NCBI GenBank assembly: GCA_002323515.1
Contig: DCQQ01000016.1
Coordinates: 1-29,015 of the forward strand
Direction of reading: 5' to 3'
Length of the DNA: 29,015 nucleotides
Source of the DNA: Balneolaceae bacterium UBA1514
GTDB lineage: Bacteria > Bacteroidota > Rhodothermia > Balneolales > Balneolaceae
Each line of letters begins with the position of its first letter. Positions within the stretch are counted from its first letter, which is position 1. Of this stretch, positions 20,648 to 29,015 are shown one piece after another. The notes beneath the pieces are model-generated. The model was not told the DNA's origin. It searched no databases and was given only the letters and a program-made list of their open reading frames with translations. Position numbers and translations under genes: made by a program.

Positions 20648-20809
20648 AAATTACGTTAAGCGGACTTGCTTATTTGTGAGATTGCGATAAATTATTACGA
20701 TGAACCTAAATCGGACCTGAGACTATTAAATGGTCTTCAAAATTAGCTGTTAAGTTGCTTATTTATGCTATTATGCGTCCACTAACGTAACACTAAGACA
20801 TATAATTCT

Positions 20810-23800
20810 ATGATACGACAAACATCACTGTGTATGTTGAGTTGGGTTTTACTACTCTTCCTGCTCACTCCTTCCACTTTTGCACAACAAACCCCAGAAG
20901 TCACAGAGCTCAATTACTCGGCCCTAAGCTGGAGGGGCGTAAGCACCGGTTTCGCATCGGGACGAATTTCAGACATCGCTATTCATCCTGACGACGAGAA
21001 TCTATGGTACGTAGCCGTTGGCTCTGGGGGAGTTTGGAAAACAGAAAACGCTGGTATAACCTGGATTCCCATTTTTGATCGAGAATCTTCTTATTCCATA
21101 GGGAGCGTAACCATTGACCCAAACAATCCCAACATAATTTGGGTCGGAACTGGAGAAAATGTTGGTGGCCGGCACGTTGGCTTTGGTGATGGAGTATACA
21201 AAAGTACGGACGCAGGGGCTTCTTGGACCAACATGGGTTTAAAAGTATCGGAACACATTTCAAAAGTTGTAGTTCATCCCGAGAACTCCGATGTAGTTTG
21301 GGTGGCTGCACAAGGACCTCTCTGGAACGCCGGAGGGGAACGTGGTTTGTACAAATCGACAGATGGTGGAACGACTTGGGCCAAAGTATTAGGCGATGAA
21401 GAATGGGTCGGAGTCACTGATATAGTCATGGATCCGAGAGACCCTGATGTGCTTTATGCTGCAACATGGCAACGTCATAGAACAGTAGCAGCCTACATGG
21501 GTGGTGGGCCAGGAACTGGTATTCACAAATCTACCGATGGAGGCGAAACTTGGTTGGAACTAAAAAAAGGTATTCCTGGATCCAATAAAGGTAAAATTGG
21601 TCTGGCCATCTCTCCTCAACAACCCGACATAGTCTACGCTGCTATAGAATTGGACCGAACCAAAGGTGGACTCTATATGTCTGAAAATAGAGGGGCAAGT
21701 TGGAAAAAAATGTCGGATATGGTCTCCGGTGGGACAGGACCTCATTATTATCAGGAGCTATATGCTTCACCCCACCACTTTGGGCGTATTTATCTTATGA
21801 ATGTTCGCACCATTGTATCTAATGATCACGGTCGTACCTATAGCAACTTACCCGAGCAAAATAAGCATTCAGATAACCATGCACTGGCATTCCGCGCCGA
21901 CGATCCTGACTATCTTCTGATGGGTAGCGATGGCGGTGTATATGAAAGTTATGATCATGCCATTAATTGGAGATATATAGGGAATCTGCCGTTAACACAG
22001 TATTACAAAGTAGCTGTAGATGATGAACTCCCCTTCTACAACCTTTATGGTGGAACACAGGATAATGGAACTCATGAAGGCCCATCAGCTACAGATTTAG
22101 TTGAGGGTATTCGAAATACAGATTGGAAACATATTTTATTTGCAGATGGACATGATACTGCAACCGAACCTGGTAATCCCAATATTGTCTATGGTGAAAC
22201 ACAAAGAGGTGGTCTACATCGTATCGATCGTGCAACCGGAACCGTTACCTTTATCCAGCCACAACCACTAGAAGGGGAAGATTATGAACGATACAATTGG
22301 GATGCTCCTATCTTAGTTAGTCCACACAGTCCAACTAGACTCTATTTTGCTTCTCACAGAGTGTGGCGATCTGATGACAGAGGTGATTCTTGGACTCCGA
22401 TATCTGGAGATTTATCTCGTAATCAAGAACGAATGAATCTTCCTATTATGGGACGCATACAAAGTTGGGATAATGCATGGGACATGAATGCTATGTCTGA
22501 CTATAACACCATCACCTCATTGGGAGAATCGCCCTTACAAGAAGGACTACTTTACGTGGGTACCGATGATGGAATTATTCAAGTAAGTGAAAATGGTGGA
22601 GCGAGCTGGAGTAAAATTGAAGTCGGTAGCATAAAAGGTATTCCAGCAACCGCTTTTATAAATGACATTCGGGCCGATTTACATGATGTCAATACAGTAT
22701 ATGCCGCCCTGGATAATCATAAGTATGGAGATTTTAATCCTTATATAATCAAAAGTACCAATCGTGGAAAATCTTGGTCCTTAATCTCAAGTGATTTACC
22801 ACTGCGGCATTTAGTCTGGAGAGTCGTTCAAGATCATGTGGCCCCTAATCTTATATTTGCAGCCACGGAATTCGGTGTATATTTCACTGTAGATGGCGGG
22901 AATGAGTGGATAGAGTTTAATGCTGGTCTGCCAACTATATCAGTACGCGATATTACCATCCAGCGCCGAGAAAATGACTTGGTTGCTGCAACTTTTGGCC
23001 GGGGATACTACATAGTAGATGATATTAGTCCACTCCGAGAAATATCGAAAGAGACTTTGGCAAAAGACGCCGATTTATTCCCAACACGTCCGGCTAAATG
23101 GTTCATGCCACGTGCGGTAGAAATTGATCCTGGAGCCTCTTTTTTCACGGCTAAAAATCCAGAATTTGGAGCTACCTTTACTTACTATTTAAAAGATGGT
23201 TTAACTACCAAAAAAGCAGAACGTTTGAAATCTGAGCGAGCCATAACGGTCGATCAAGATATTCCATTTCCAGGCTGGGATGCACTGGAAGAAGAAATGC
23301 GAGAGACAGCTCCATACATTCGTATTAGCATATCCGATGCGAATGGAAATGTGATTCAAACTCTAAAAGGTTCTGCCCGAAAAGGACTTAATAGAGCCAC
23401 ATGGGATCTTCGTCTAGCTTCTCAAAATGTGGTTTCCCTTGCTCGTCGCGGTGGTGGAGGTGGATGGTTTGGTGGCGGTTTCATGGCTGTACCAGGTACC
23501 TATACCGCACATTTAGCCAAAGTTGAAGCTGGCCTAGTAACCACTCTAGATGATCCTATTGAATTCGAAGTAGTTCCTCTACGTGAAGCTAGCATTCCTG
23601 GCCCAAGCTTCGATGAAATGCTTGCTTTCCAAAATGAACTTACCTCGTTTCAGCGAGAATTAACTAAATTTGGCCAAATGCTTCAAAAGCACATGTCTCA
23701 CCTTCAGGCAATGCAAACGGCACATGGTCTAGCCCTTAGTCCATCTACTGAGTTAGAAAAAGAATTACATGAGGCACACATGCAAATGCTTGAACTACAA

Positions 23801-24058
23801 GAACTCGTAGAGGGAAGTGAAGCTAAGGACGAGATTGGTGAAATAAATGCTCCTACTCCAAATGACCGTATGTTTATTGGAATGAGGGGACTTTTCACTT
23901 CAACACATGCCCCTACTCAGATGCATAAAGACATGCTCGAAATTGGTAAAAAAGAATTTGTGCCAATTGAGGCTGAACTTGAACGATTTGCTGCTGAAGT
24001 AATGCCAAGCTTAGAAGTTGCACTATCACAAACTAACGCTCCACCAATAGAAGAGTAA
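20810..24058 (+). CDS. large secreted Asp-box (BNR / sortilin VPS10-like) beta-propeller protein
   Basis: The 1082-residue protein begins with a signal peptide (hydrophobic 6-20, ending TFAQQ). About ten Asp-box motifs of the form S-x-D-x-G-x-S/T-W are spread along residues 76-700, for example KSTDGGTTW near 182 and KSTDGGETW near 240. Such repeats mark the blades of beta-propellers found in sialidases, xyloglucanases and sortilins. A beta-sandwich (FlgD-Ig-like) region follows at about 815-925 with a Gly-rich loop near 880, then a helical tail. The group is often labelled glycosyl hydrolase, but I see no catalytic residues that prove this. No type IX sorting domain is present at the C-terminus, so it may stay in the periplasm. 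It is a single-gene unit with its own terminator. Confidence 0.85.
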   Translation: MIRQTSLCMLSWVLLLFLLTPSTFAQQTPEVTELNYSALSWRGVSTGFASGRISDIAIHPDDENLWYVAVGSGGVWKTENAGITWIPIFDRESSYSIGSVTIDPNNPNIIWVGTGENVGGRHVGFGDGVYKSTDAGASWTNMGLKVSEHISKVVVHPENSDVVWVAAQGPLWNAGGERGLYKSTDGGTTWAKVLGDEEWVGVTDIVMDPRDPDVLYAATWQRHRTVAAYMGGGPGTGIHKSTDGGETWLELKKGIPGSNKGKIGLAISPQQPDIVYAAIELDRTKGGLYMSENRGASWKKMSDMVSGGTGPHYYQELYASPHHFGRIYLMNVRTIVSNDHGRTYSNLPEQNKHSDNHALAFRADDPDYLLMGSDGGVYESYDHAINWRYIGNLPLTQYYKVAVDDELPFYNLYGGTQDNGTHEGPSATDLVEGIRNTDWKHILFADGHDTATEPGNPNIVYGETQRGGLHRIDRATGTVTFIQPQPLEGEDYERYNWDAPILVSPHSPTRLYFASHRVWRSDDRGDSWTPISGDLSRNQERMNLPIMGRIQSWDNAWDMNAMSDYNTITSLGESPLQEGLLYVGTDDGIIQVSENGGASWSKIEVGSIKGIPATAFINDIRADLHDVNTVYAALDNHKYGDFNPYIIKSTNRGKSWSLISSDLPLRHLVWRVVQDHVAPNLIFAATEFGVYFTVDGGNEWIEFNAGLPTISVRDITIQRRENDLVAATFGRGYYIVDDISPLREISKETLAKDADLFPTRPAKWFMPRAVEIDPGASFFTAKNPEFGATFTYYLKDGLTTKKAERLKSERAITVDQDIPFPGWDALEEEMRETAPYIRISISDANGNVIQTLKGSARKGLNRATWDLRLASQNVVSLARRGGGGGWFGGGFMAVPGTYTAHLAKVEAGLVTTLDDPIEFEVVPLREASIPGPSFDEMLAFQNELTSFQRELTKFGQMLQKHMSHLQAMQTAHGLALSPSTELEKELHEAHMQMLELQELVEGSEAKDEIGEINAPTPNDRMFIGMRGLFTSTHAPTQMHKDMLEIGKKEFVPIEAELERFAAEVMPSLEVALSQTNAPPIEE

Positions 24059-24087
24059 ATCGGCAGATTTCAAATAATTTTAAACAC

Positions 24088-24122
24088 AAAGCCCCAAGTC
24101 ATTTATCACTTGGGGCTTTTTT
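24088..24122 (+). terminator. strong intrinsic terminator after the Asp-box gene
   Basis: A perfect 12-bp stem, AAAGCCCCAAGT (24088-24099) with ACTTGGGGCTTT (24108-24119), has an 8-base loop and ends in a T-run to 24122. It lies 29 bases after the stop codon and isolates the following SGNH gene. Confidence 0.94.
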
Positions 24123-24179
24123 ATTGGTATAAAATTCGAGTACATTTAGTGCACATTAACTCGATAAAATACCTCATAT

Positions 24180-25973
24180 ATGAATGAAACGACCAGAAAT
24201 ACGGCATTTTGGTTCATTACCTTATCCATTCCATTTCTACTTTTTCTAGGTGTAGAAATAGCCCTTAGAATTGGTGGATACGAACAAGAAAAACAGGAAC
24301 TTTTCATAGAGGCCCCCAATACACCGAACTATCTGATTGCAAATTCAAAATTTATTGAACGATACTTTCCTTCGTTTGTTCCTGAAATTGCCCCAAATGC
24401 GTTTCGAAAAGAGAAGCTTCAAAATACCTTTCGGATATTTGTCTTTGGTGGTTCGAGTGCCGAAGGATTTCCGTATAATTTTTATACTGGCTTCGCAGAC
24501 CAGTTAAAACAAAAACTTTTACTGAACACGCAAGGTTTGCCGGTAGAGGTAATTAATTTGGGCATGACTGCGGTCAACTCATATGTAATTCATGATTTGG
24601 CTAAACGAGTCCTCTCTTATGAGCCAGATGGAGTTATTATCTATGCCGGACATAATGAATATTATGGGTCTTTTGGGGCAGCCACAACACAGTTTGGTTT
24701 TACCAATTCGATCGGACTAAAGCGATTGATTTTATGGCTTAAGGATTGGCGTGTATATCAATTCCTTGAGAACACACTACAACTAGGTGGCGCAAATCAG
24801 GATACTGGCGAACGTCGTACTATGATGGCAAAGGTGATAAGTGAATCAGATATCCCGGTAGACTCTGACATTTATCGTCATGGAATCGAGCAGTATCGTT
24901 CGAATATAAGCGATATTGTTAAACGCTTTGATAAATATGGGGTACCTATTTTTTTGGGTACAATAGCATCCAATCTTAAGGATCAAGCTCCTTTGAGTGA
25001 TAATCCAGACGTTTTGGCTTTGTATGAGCAAGCTCAAGCTACCTATAAAGAAGGACTTTTTGATGAAGCTTCTACCTTATTTTTGCAAGTCAAAGAGCTT
25101 GATGGCACCCGTTTTCGTGCACCTGAAGAAATGAACCGTATTCTTACAACTATTACCCAAGAAACTTCGGCCGAGTTGGTACCTATTCAAGCTGTGCTAC
25201 GAAACGCATCAACCAGAAAAATAGAAGATGCGAGCTTATTTATAGATCATTTGCATCCAAACGATCGAGGCCATAAAATTATGGCGAACACTTTTTTTGA
25301 GGCTATATCATACCTCCCTAAGCTACAAAGCTACCTTAAACCGAATCCAATTGACCCACCTTCAGAGATTAGCACCTTTGAAAAAGCATATGCAGAAATT
25401 AGTGTTGCCCGACTTTTAGTAGGTTACCCTTTTGTAAAGAATGTTACTATCGATAATGAACTGCAGGCCTTTGAGCGTATCTATCGGTCTTATTTGAACA
25501 CCAGCTATATTGACTCAATAGCAGCTGTCGCCTCTAAACAGCAAGTATTTGTCCCTTTAGCACTGACTGAAGTAATAGCTAAAGCCTATTTAAAAGCTGA
25601 TACCTTAGCTATTGTTCAACATTCCTACGATTTACTTAAATGGCAACTTCGACATCAAAATTTAATTGAAAGTAGCATCGAATTTACACTTAACAGTGGA
25701 AAGAATAAGGCTTATATAATTAATATATTACATCAAGTTATCAATGATGGAAATCTGGATCCCCGATATTATGACTTACTTTCATCTTTATATTTATTAG
25801 AAGAGAACACCCAACAAGCAAAATATTGGCTCAATCAATCAGAGCTACGTACACCTAGTTCACCCCGATTATTATATAATTTCTCTCGATATCATATATT
25901 GAATGGTGATACACTAAAAGCTCAAGAATATTTCCAAAAATTTTTAGCTACACAACAGAAAAATCAAAACTAG
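24180..25973 (+). CDS. membrane-anchored SGNH/GDSL hydrolase with TPR-like repeats
   Basis: The 597-residue protein has an N-terminal membrane helix at about 10-27. An SGNH hydrolase domain follows at about 83-385, with all four blocks: FGGSSAEG with nucleophile Ser92, a Gly in NLGMTAV near 128, GHNEYYG with Asn159, and DHLHPND with Asp356 and His359. Members of this superfamily are esterases or deacylases acting on lipids, sugars or cell-wall glycans. Helical TPR-like pairs appear inserted near residues 277-305 and at the C-terminus from about 530, and may bind a partner protein. The catalytic domain probably faces the periplasm. It follows a terminator, so it has its own promoter. Its stop codon overlaps the end of the convergent small gene by 3 bases. 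Substrate is unknown. Confidence 0.85.
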   Translation: MNETTRNTAFWFITLSIPFLLFLGVEIALRIGGYEQEKQELFIEAPNTPNYLIANSKFIERYFPSFVPEIAPNAFRKEKLQNTFRIFVFGGSSAEGFPYNFYTGFADQLKQKLLLNTQGLPVEVINLGMTAVNSYVIHDLAKRVLSYEPDGVIIYAGHNEYYGSFGAATTQFGFTNSIGLKRLILWLKDWRVYQFLENTLQLGGANQDTGERRTMMAKVISESDIPVDSDIYRHGIEQYRSNISDIVKRFDKYGVPIFLGTIASNLKDQAPLSDNPDVLALYEQAQATYKEGLFDEASTLFLQVKELDGTRFRAPEEMNRILTTITQETSAELVPIQAVLRNASTRKIEDASLFIDHLHPNDRGHKIMANTFFEAISYLPKLQSYLKPNPIDPPSEISTFEKAYAEISVARLLVGYPFVKNVTIDNELQAFERIYRSYLNTSYIDSIAAVASKQQVFVPLALTEVIAKAYLKADTLAIVQHSYDLLKWQLRHQNLIESSIEFTLNSGKNKAYIINILHQVINDGNLDPRYYDLLSSLYLLEENTQQAKYWLNQSELRTPSSPRLLYNFSRYHILNGDTLKAQEYFQKFLATQQKNQN

Positions 25974-26216
25974 CTAAGTGCCCATATTTTTGAGATTTCT
26001 TCGAATAAATTTCTATCAACCTCGATATTGGCTTCGCTCCTCAAATAATCAAGTTCTTTTCTAATTGAATCAAATACTTTAAAAAATTTCTGTAGGTCGT
26101 TATAGTTTGTTTGAGATGATATTTCGATAGTTTCTCGTTCATTAACTTGTAATAAAATCCAGCCTTGTTCATCAGAGTAAGCTATAATTGGAATTTTGGA
26201 TAATTTTCTTAATCAT
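25970..26216 (-). pseudogene. small gene with an apparent one-base frameshift near its start
   Basis: On the minus strand a frame that looks coding ends at TAG (25970-25972) and stays open for 80 codons (KIPIIAYSDEQGW, then a helical stretch with many Glu, Lys and Leu, ending KIWALS). It contains no Met, and a TGA stops it upstream. One base out of frame, an ATG at 26214-26216 begins MIKK. Dropping one A from the AAAA run after it joins the two into an 81-residue protein starting MIKKLSKIP. The start lies 20 bases after the stop of the large secreted-protein gene, on the same strand. It may be a decayed gene, a programmed shift or a sequencing error. I do not recognise the family. Confidence 0.5.
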
Positions 26217-26236
26217 AATTCTAATTATTGTCTGTT

Positions 26237-29015
26237 TTATTTAATTACTGCAAATTTATCTATATACTCTCCGATTACTGGAGCCTCAACATGGTAGAAA
26301 TATATACCATAAGCTACATCCTCACTATCATTTGATCTTAAGTCCCATGAGGCTGAACCATCTTCCATTGATCCTTCATGCTCAATAGTTCGAACTAGTT
26401 CACCACGAATATTAAAGATTCTTATCGTACACTCTAACGGTAAGTTAAAAAATTCAATTTTTCTTTCACCTCTACCTATAGAACCACTCGCTCTTTCCCA
26501 AGAGGCTGCTCCTATATATGGATTAGGAGCAACAAAAATGTCCTCTAAAGATTCTTTAGCTTTATCAGCATCTATAGCTTGACGCCTCATTGTAAAACGG
26601 AATTTGTCATCGCTACCAAATGCTCTAGTGGTTGAAATTCTAATTTTTTCACCAGGTGCAGGCGCAACATTTTCACTAGAAGAAAGGATGTCAACAGTGA
26701 ACCTATATTTAATTCTATTTGCTTCATCTCTTTCTGCTACAAATAATCGATCACCAGGGTTAATCTCATCATTATCATCAGCATCAATAATAAATATATC
26801 AGCCTGCTTGTTAGTCATTAAATTTTTTGCAAATAATGGAATATCGAAACGGCTAAAACCACCTCCAAAAAGTAGCGGTGGGCGATATGTACTATCTTCT
26901 GGATTTACAAATAAAAGTTCATAATCATGATCAGTTCTAACAAAGTTTGTGAGATCTCCGTCTTTATCTGGAGTTATTGTCAGACTCCATTTAGTAGTAA
27001 GTCCATCTAATTGTGATGCATCTAAACCAAAAAGTTCATTTTCTCCACCTTCATTAGATACCCAACCAGTTTTTGTAGGTATAATATCTCCAGGTGAATC
27101 ATTTGAAAAATTAATAATGAATCCATCTACTATACTACTTGAGCTTGAATAAGCGCTTGACGGAATAAGCGCTTCAGCACCAACTTCTCTAACTTCATAC
27201 GTAGTAGTAACTCTTTGAATACCAACTTCCGCTGCTGAATCTTTAAAACTAACTTCATATAGTTTTGTATCGTCTATTAATTCTTCTACTGCGATATTAA
27301 TGCTTGCAGATCCAGTCCCAGTACCCTCTGTTACTTTACTCAGATCACTATGAGTACCACCACTAACATAGCCAGCTGGATTAGTAGTTGGAATTACAGC
27401 AGCTGTATTGATTGAAGTACCCACAACAGTACCTGCCCCACTTAATTCTACTCTAAAGGTATTTTCTTGTGGATCAATACCTGGGTCATCTCCACCTGAA
27501 GAAGGGATTCCTCTATCATATGCAACAATAGCGTAATAATAAATCTTACCGTTAGTTACCTCATCATCAACATAATAAAATTCCAATCCAGAGTTAGTGC
27601 CAAGATTATAAATAGCTTCACCATCCAATACAGATATATTACCAGATATATCATTATCTAGATCCCATTGAGCTAATGGTTTATAAAATTTAGGTGTTCC
27701 ATTCACATCCGAAATAACACGTGCATCTGATAAAAGAGCATTAGTCCCTTTATATAATTTATAACCCTCAAAATCGAAATCCTGCAAAAATCTATCAAAA
27801 CTTCTCACAGATAATGTATCCCATGACAATGTAACTCTTTTATCACCAGGCACTGCAGTCAAGGTTGGCATTATAGGCGGCTGTGCAAAATTATAATCTG
27901 AATTATAAATATTTTGGACAGTCCTTCTATTCTTGAAGAAGTCGATTTCGTCATCACCAAAAATCCATGCAGTTGAGAAAAAATCGGTTGATTTAGCATT
28001 AACCTTTGATTTTGAAAATAACTCAACTTCACCAGATGTAAATAAAAGAAACGGATCATGACCGTCTATATTTGATGGTTCAACATAATCTGGATTTGAG
28101 AATAAATTCATAGCTATTCGAGTAAATAACCATGTATCATCTCGTAAATTATCTCCACTTTCATAAAACGGTCGAGTGTTCAGATCAAATCCTGTTAGGC
28201 CGATTTGATCTGATTCATCCACGTCTAACTCATTATAATTAGGTTCTCCAATAGTAGGTATTCCATCACCTTCTCCTGTATCTCTTCCTGGGTAATTCAA
28301 ATTATATGGACTTAAACCATCTGCACCAACATCATTATTCAACTGCTCACCTGGATCCCAGATTCCATTGTCATTACCATCTTTAAAGCCAATCCAGTCT
28401 AAATTCTCATCAGTTGTATACCAAACTCCTTTTTGATAAGCTGGTCGGGCTTGATATGATTCTCCATAGAAAAGTTCAAACTGATTAGCATCATAATTAG
28501 CAGCAACATAATTATCTATCTCATTTTGACTTGTTAATACTAAGAAGTTCTCCAAAAATCGGGACTCATCAATAATACCGTCTTGGTCATCATCAATACC
28601 GTTAACATCATTTGCAGGTGACTCAAGAAATGCAAAACCTGTATAGCCCAATTTATATGCAGTTTCGCCTGGGTTTGTTGGATATCCTAAACCATCTGAG
28701 TCCCAACCATATACAATATCCAAAAACGGGTCATAACTAGCATTATCGTCATGTTTTTCTTTCCCTAAACCGTAGTCAGCAATCTGTGAAAAGTAAAGTC
28801 TCATTTGATCATCTTCACCTTTATTAGTTATACGGTAAATAATAAACATAGCGTCTTCAGCTAAAATATTAGCCCATTGAAACAATCTCATCTGAACTTG
28901 AAGTCCCAGTCCACCCATTGTGGGATCTTCATTAGGACTAGGAAAGTAAACACCTAAACTGGAGTGCGGACCCTCTGTCTCTATATCAACTGCATATTCA
29001 TAATCAGAAAAATCG
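26237..29015 (-). CDS. large secreted protein with C-terminal sorting domain (5' end outside window)
   Basis: The frame runs off the window edge. The Met at 28918 is internal, because 32 more in-frame codons without a stop precede it, so at least 925 residues are visible. The N-terminal part contains Asp/Asn-rich calcium-loop-like segments (DVNGIDDDQDGIIDES, DGNDNGIWDPGE). A fibronectin type III-like domain follows (near VTLSWDTLSV, then FEGYKLYKG). The last 100 residues (VAPNPYIG, IRIFNIRGELVRTI, SASWDLRSND, GIYFYHV, KFAVIK) form a FlgD-Ig / type IX secretion sorting-like domain. This marks export through the outer membrane and surface attachment or release. By eye the gene is more AT-rich than its neighbours. 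The function of the long body is unknown. A small, apparently frameshifted gene follows 20 bases after its stop. Confidence 0.85.
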   Translation of the reverse strand, partial: DFSDYEYAVDIETEGPHSSLGVYFPSPNEDPTMGGLGLQVQMRLFQWANILAEDAMFIIYRITNKGEDDQMRLYFSQIADYGLGKEKHDDNASYDPFLDIVYGWDSDGLGYPTNPGETAYKLGYTGFAFLESPANDVNGIDDDQDGIIDESRFLENFLVLTSQNEIDNYVAANYDANQFELFYGESYQARPAYQKGVWYTTDENLDWIGFKDGNDNGIWDPGEQLNNDVGADGLSPYNLNYPGRDTGEGDGIPTIGEPNYNELDVDESDQIGLTGFDLNTRPFYESGDNLRDDTWLFTRIAMNLFSNPDYVEPSNIDGHDPFLLFTSGEVELFSKSKVNAKSTDFFSTAWIFGDDEIDFFKNRRTVQNIYNSDYNFAQPPIMPTLTAVPGDKRVTLSWDTLSVRSFDRFLQDFDFEGYKLYKGTNALLSDARVISDVNGTPKFYKPLAQWDLDNDISGNISVLDGEAIYNLGTNSGLEFYYVDDEVTNGKIYYYAIVAYDRGIPSSGGDDPGIDPQENTFRVELSGAGTVVGTSINTAAVIPTTNPAGYVSGGTHSDLSKVTEGTGTGSASINIAVEELIDDTKLYEVSFKDSAAEVGIQRVTTTYEVREVGAEALIPSSAYSSSSSIVDGFIINFSNDSPGDIIPTKTGWVSNEGGENELFGLDASQLDGLTTKWSLTITPDKDGDLTNFVRTDHDYELLFVNPEDSTYRPPLLFGGGFSRFDIPLFAKNLMTNKQADIFIIDADDNDEINPGDRLFVAERDEANRIKYRFTVDILSSSENVAPAPGEKIRISTTRAFGSDDKFRFTMRRQAIDADKAKESLEDIFVAPNPYIGAASWERASGSIGRGERKIEFFNLPLECTIRIFNIRGELVRTIEHEGSMEDGSASWDLRSNDSEDVAYGIYFYHVEAPVIGEYIDKFAVIK

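Larger units (their letters stand above)
20465..20809. other. 345-base divergent control region without a gene
   Basis: This AT-rich gap lies between divergent purF and the Asp-box gene. I see no coding frame in it and no known riboswitch. It holds a candidate promoter for each direction, a perfect short inverted repeat at 20633-20647, and two copies of TTGCTTATTT at 20666-20675 and 20755-20764. The plus-strand leader, if the upstream promoter is the one used, would be about 180 bases. Confidence 0.6.

Noticed and set aside
20666..20764. Two copies of TTGCTTATTT as -35-like promoter elements
   Set aside because: No suitably spaced -10 element follows either copy convincingly, and this group rarely uses that promoter form. 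Kept only as a note in the control-region entry.
23440..23490. Gly-rich run in the Asp-box protein as a low-complexity insertion
   Set aside because: It lies in a loop of the C-terminal beta-sandwich part and is in frame; related proteins of this type often have such a stretch.
24136..24164. TCGAGT...ACTCGA inverted repeat upstream of the SGNH gene
   Set aside because: It has six-base arms with a 17-base spacer in a short AT-rich gap. It is too weak to separate from chance.
26604..26924. 106-codon plus-strand frame within the large secreted-protein gene
   Set aside because: It is antisense to a continuous coding frame with recognisable domains, and its own composition is Ser/Leu-rich and unstructured.
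28916..28918. Met at 28918 as the start of the large secreted protein
   Set aside because: The frame continues without a stop to the window edge for 32 more codons with normal coding character, and no signal peptide follows this Met.

Overview
The window looks like chromosomal core DNA from a Bacteroidota-like bacterium. The best guess is the Rhodothermota/Balneolota side, which has separate SecD and SecF instead of a fused SecDF. This is inferred from gene content, and no rRNA marker is present. Supporting signs are a secreted protein with a type IX secretion (Por) style C-terminal sorting domain, a very large Asp-box (sortilin-like) secreted protein, weak or absent Shine-Dalgarno sequences, candidate promoters close to TTG-N(15-19)-TAnnTTTG, and moderately low GC. 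I saw no tRNA, rRNA, insertion sequence, integrase, phage gene or CRISPR array.

Layout. (1) 1-6765, plus strand: uvrA, an unrecognised 184-residue exported protein, secD, secF and a STAS anti-anti-sigma gene, closed by a strong intrinsic terminator. (2) 6805-11206: purA (+) runs into a minus-strand operon of adenosine kinase (PfkB), rdgB and a sodium/solute symporter. (3) 11349-14486: a CoA-type Nudix hydrolase (+) converges on a minus-strand pair, M20 amidohydrolase then a DAO-family FAD oxidoreductase. (4) 14573-16648, plus strand: a membrane-anchored DUF4097-like beta-solenoid protein and a stand-alone MnmD tRNA methyltransferase. (5) 16656-20464, minus strand: purF, engB, serA. (6) 20465-20809: a divergent control region. 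(7) 20810-25973, plus strand: the Asp-box protein with its own terminator, then a membrane-anchored SGNH hydrolase with TPR-like repeats. (8) 25970-29015, minus strand: a large secreted protein cut by the window edge, followed by a small gene that seems to carry a one-base frameshift.

How the genes fit together. Purine metabolism recurs: PurF opens de novo synthesis, PurA makes the AMP precursor, adenosine kinase salvages adenosine and RdgB removes deaminated purine triphosphates. Protein export is the second theme: SecD/SecF, several signal-peptide proteins and one sorting-domain protein. Four convergent gene pairs end within a few bases of each other or overlap. No obvious new multi-gene defence or mobile system was found. 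The items most worth checking are a possible split MnmC (stand-alone MnmD plus a nearby DAO oxidase), the frameshifted small gene, the unrecognised protein beside secD, and small repeats in the control regions.
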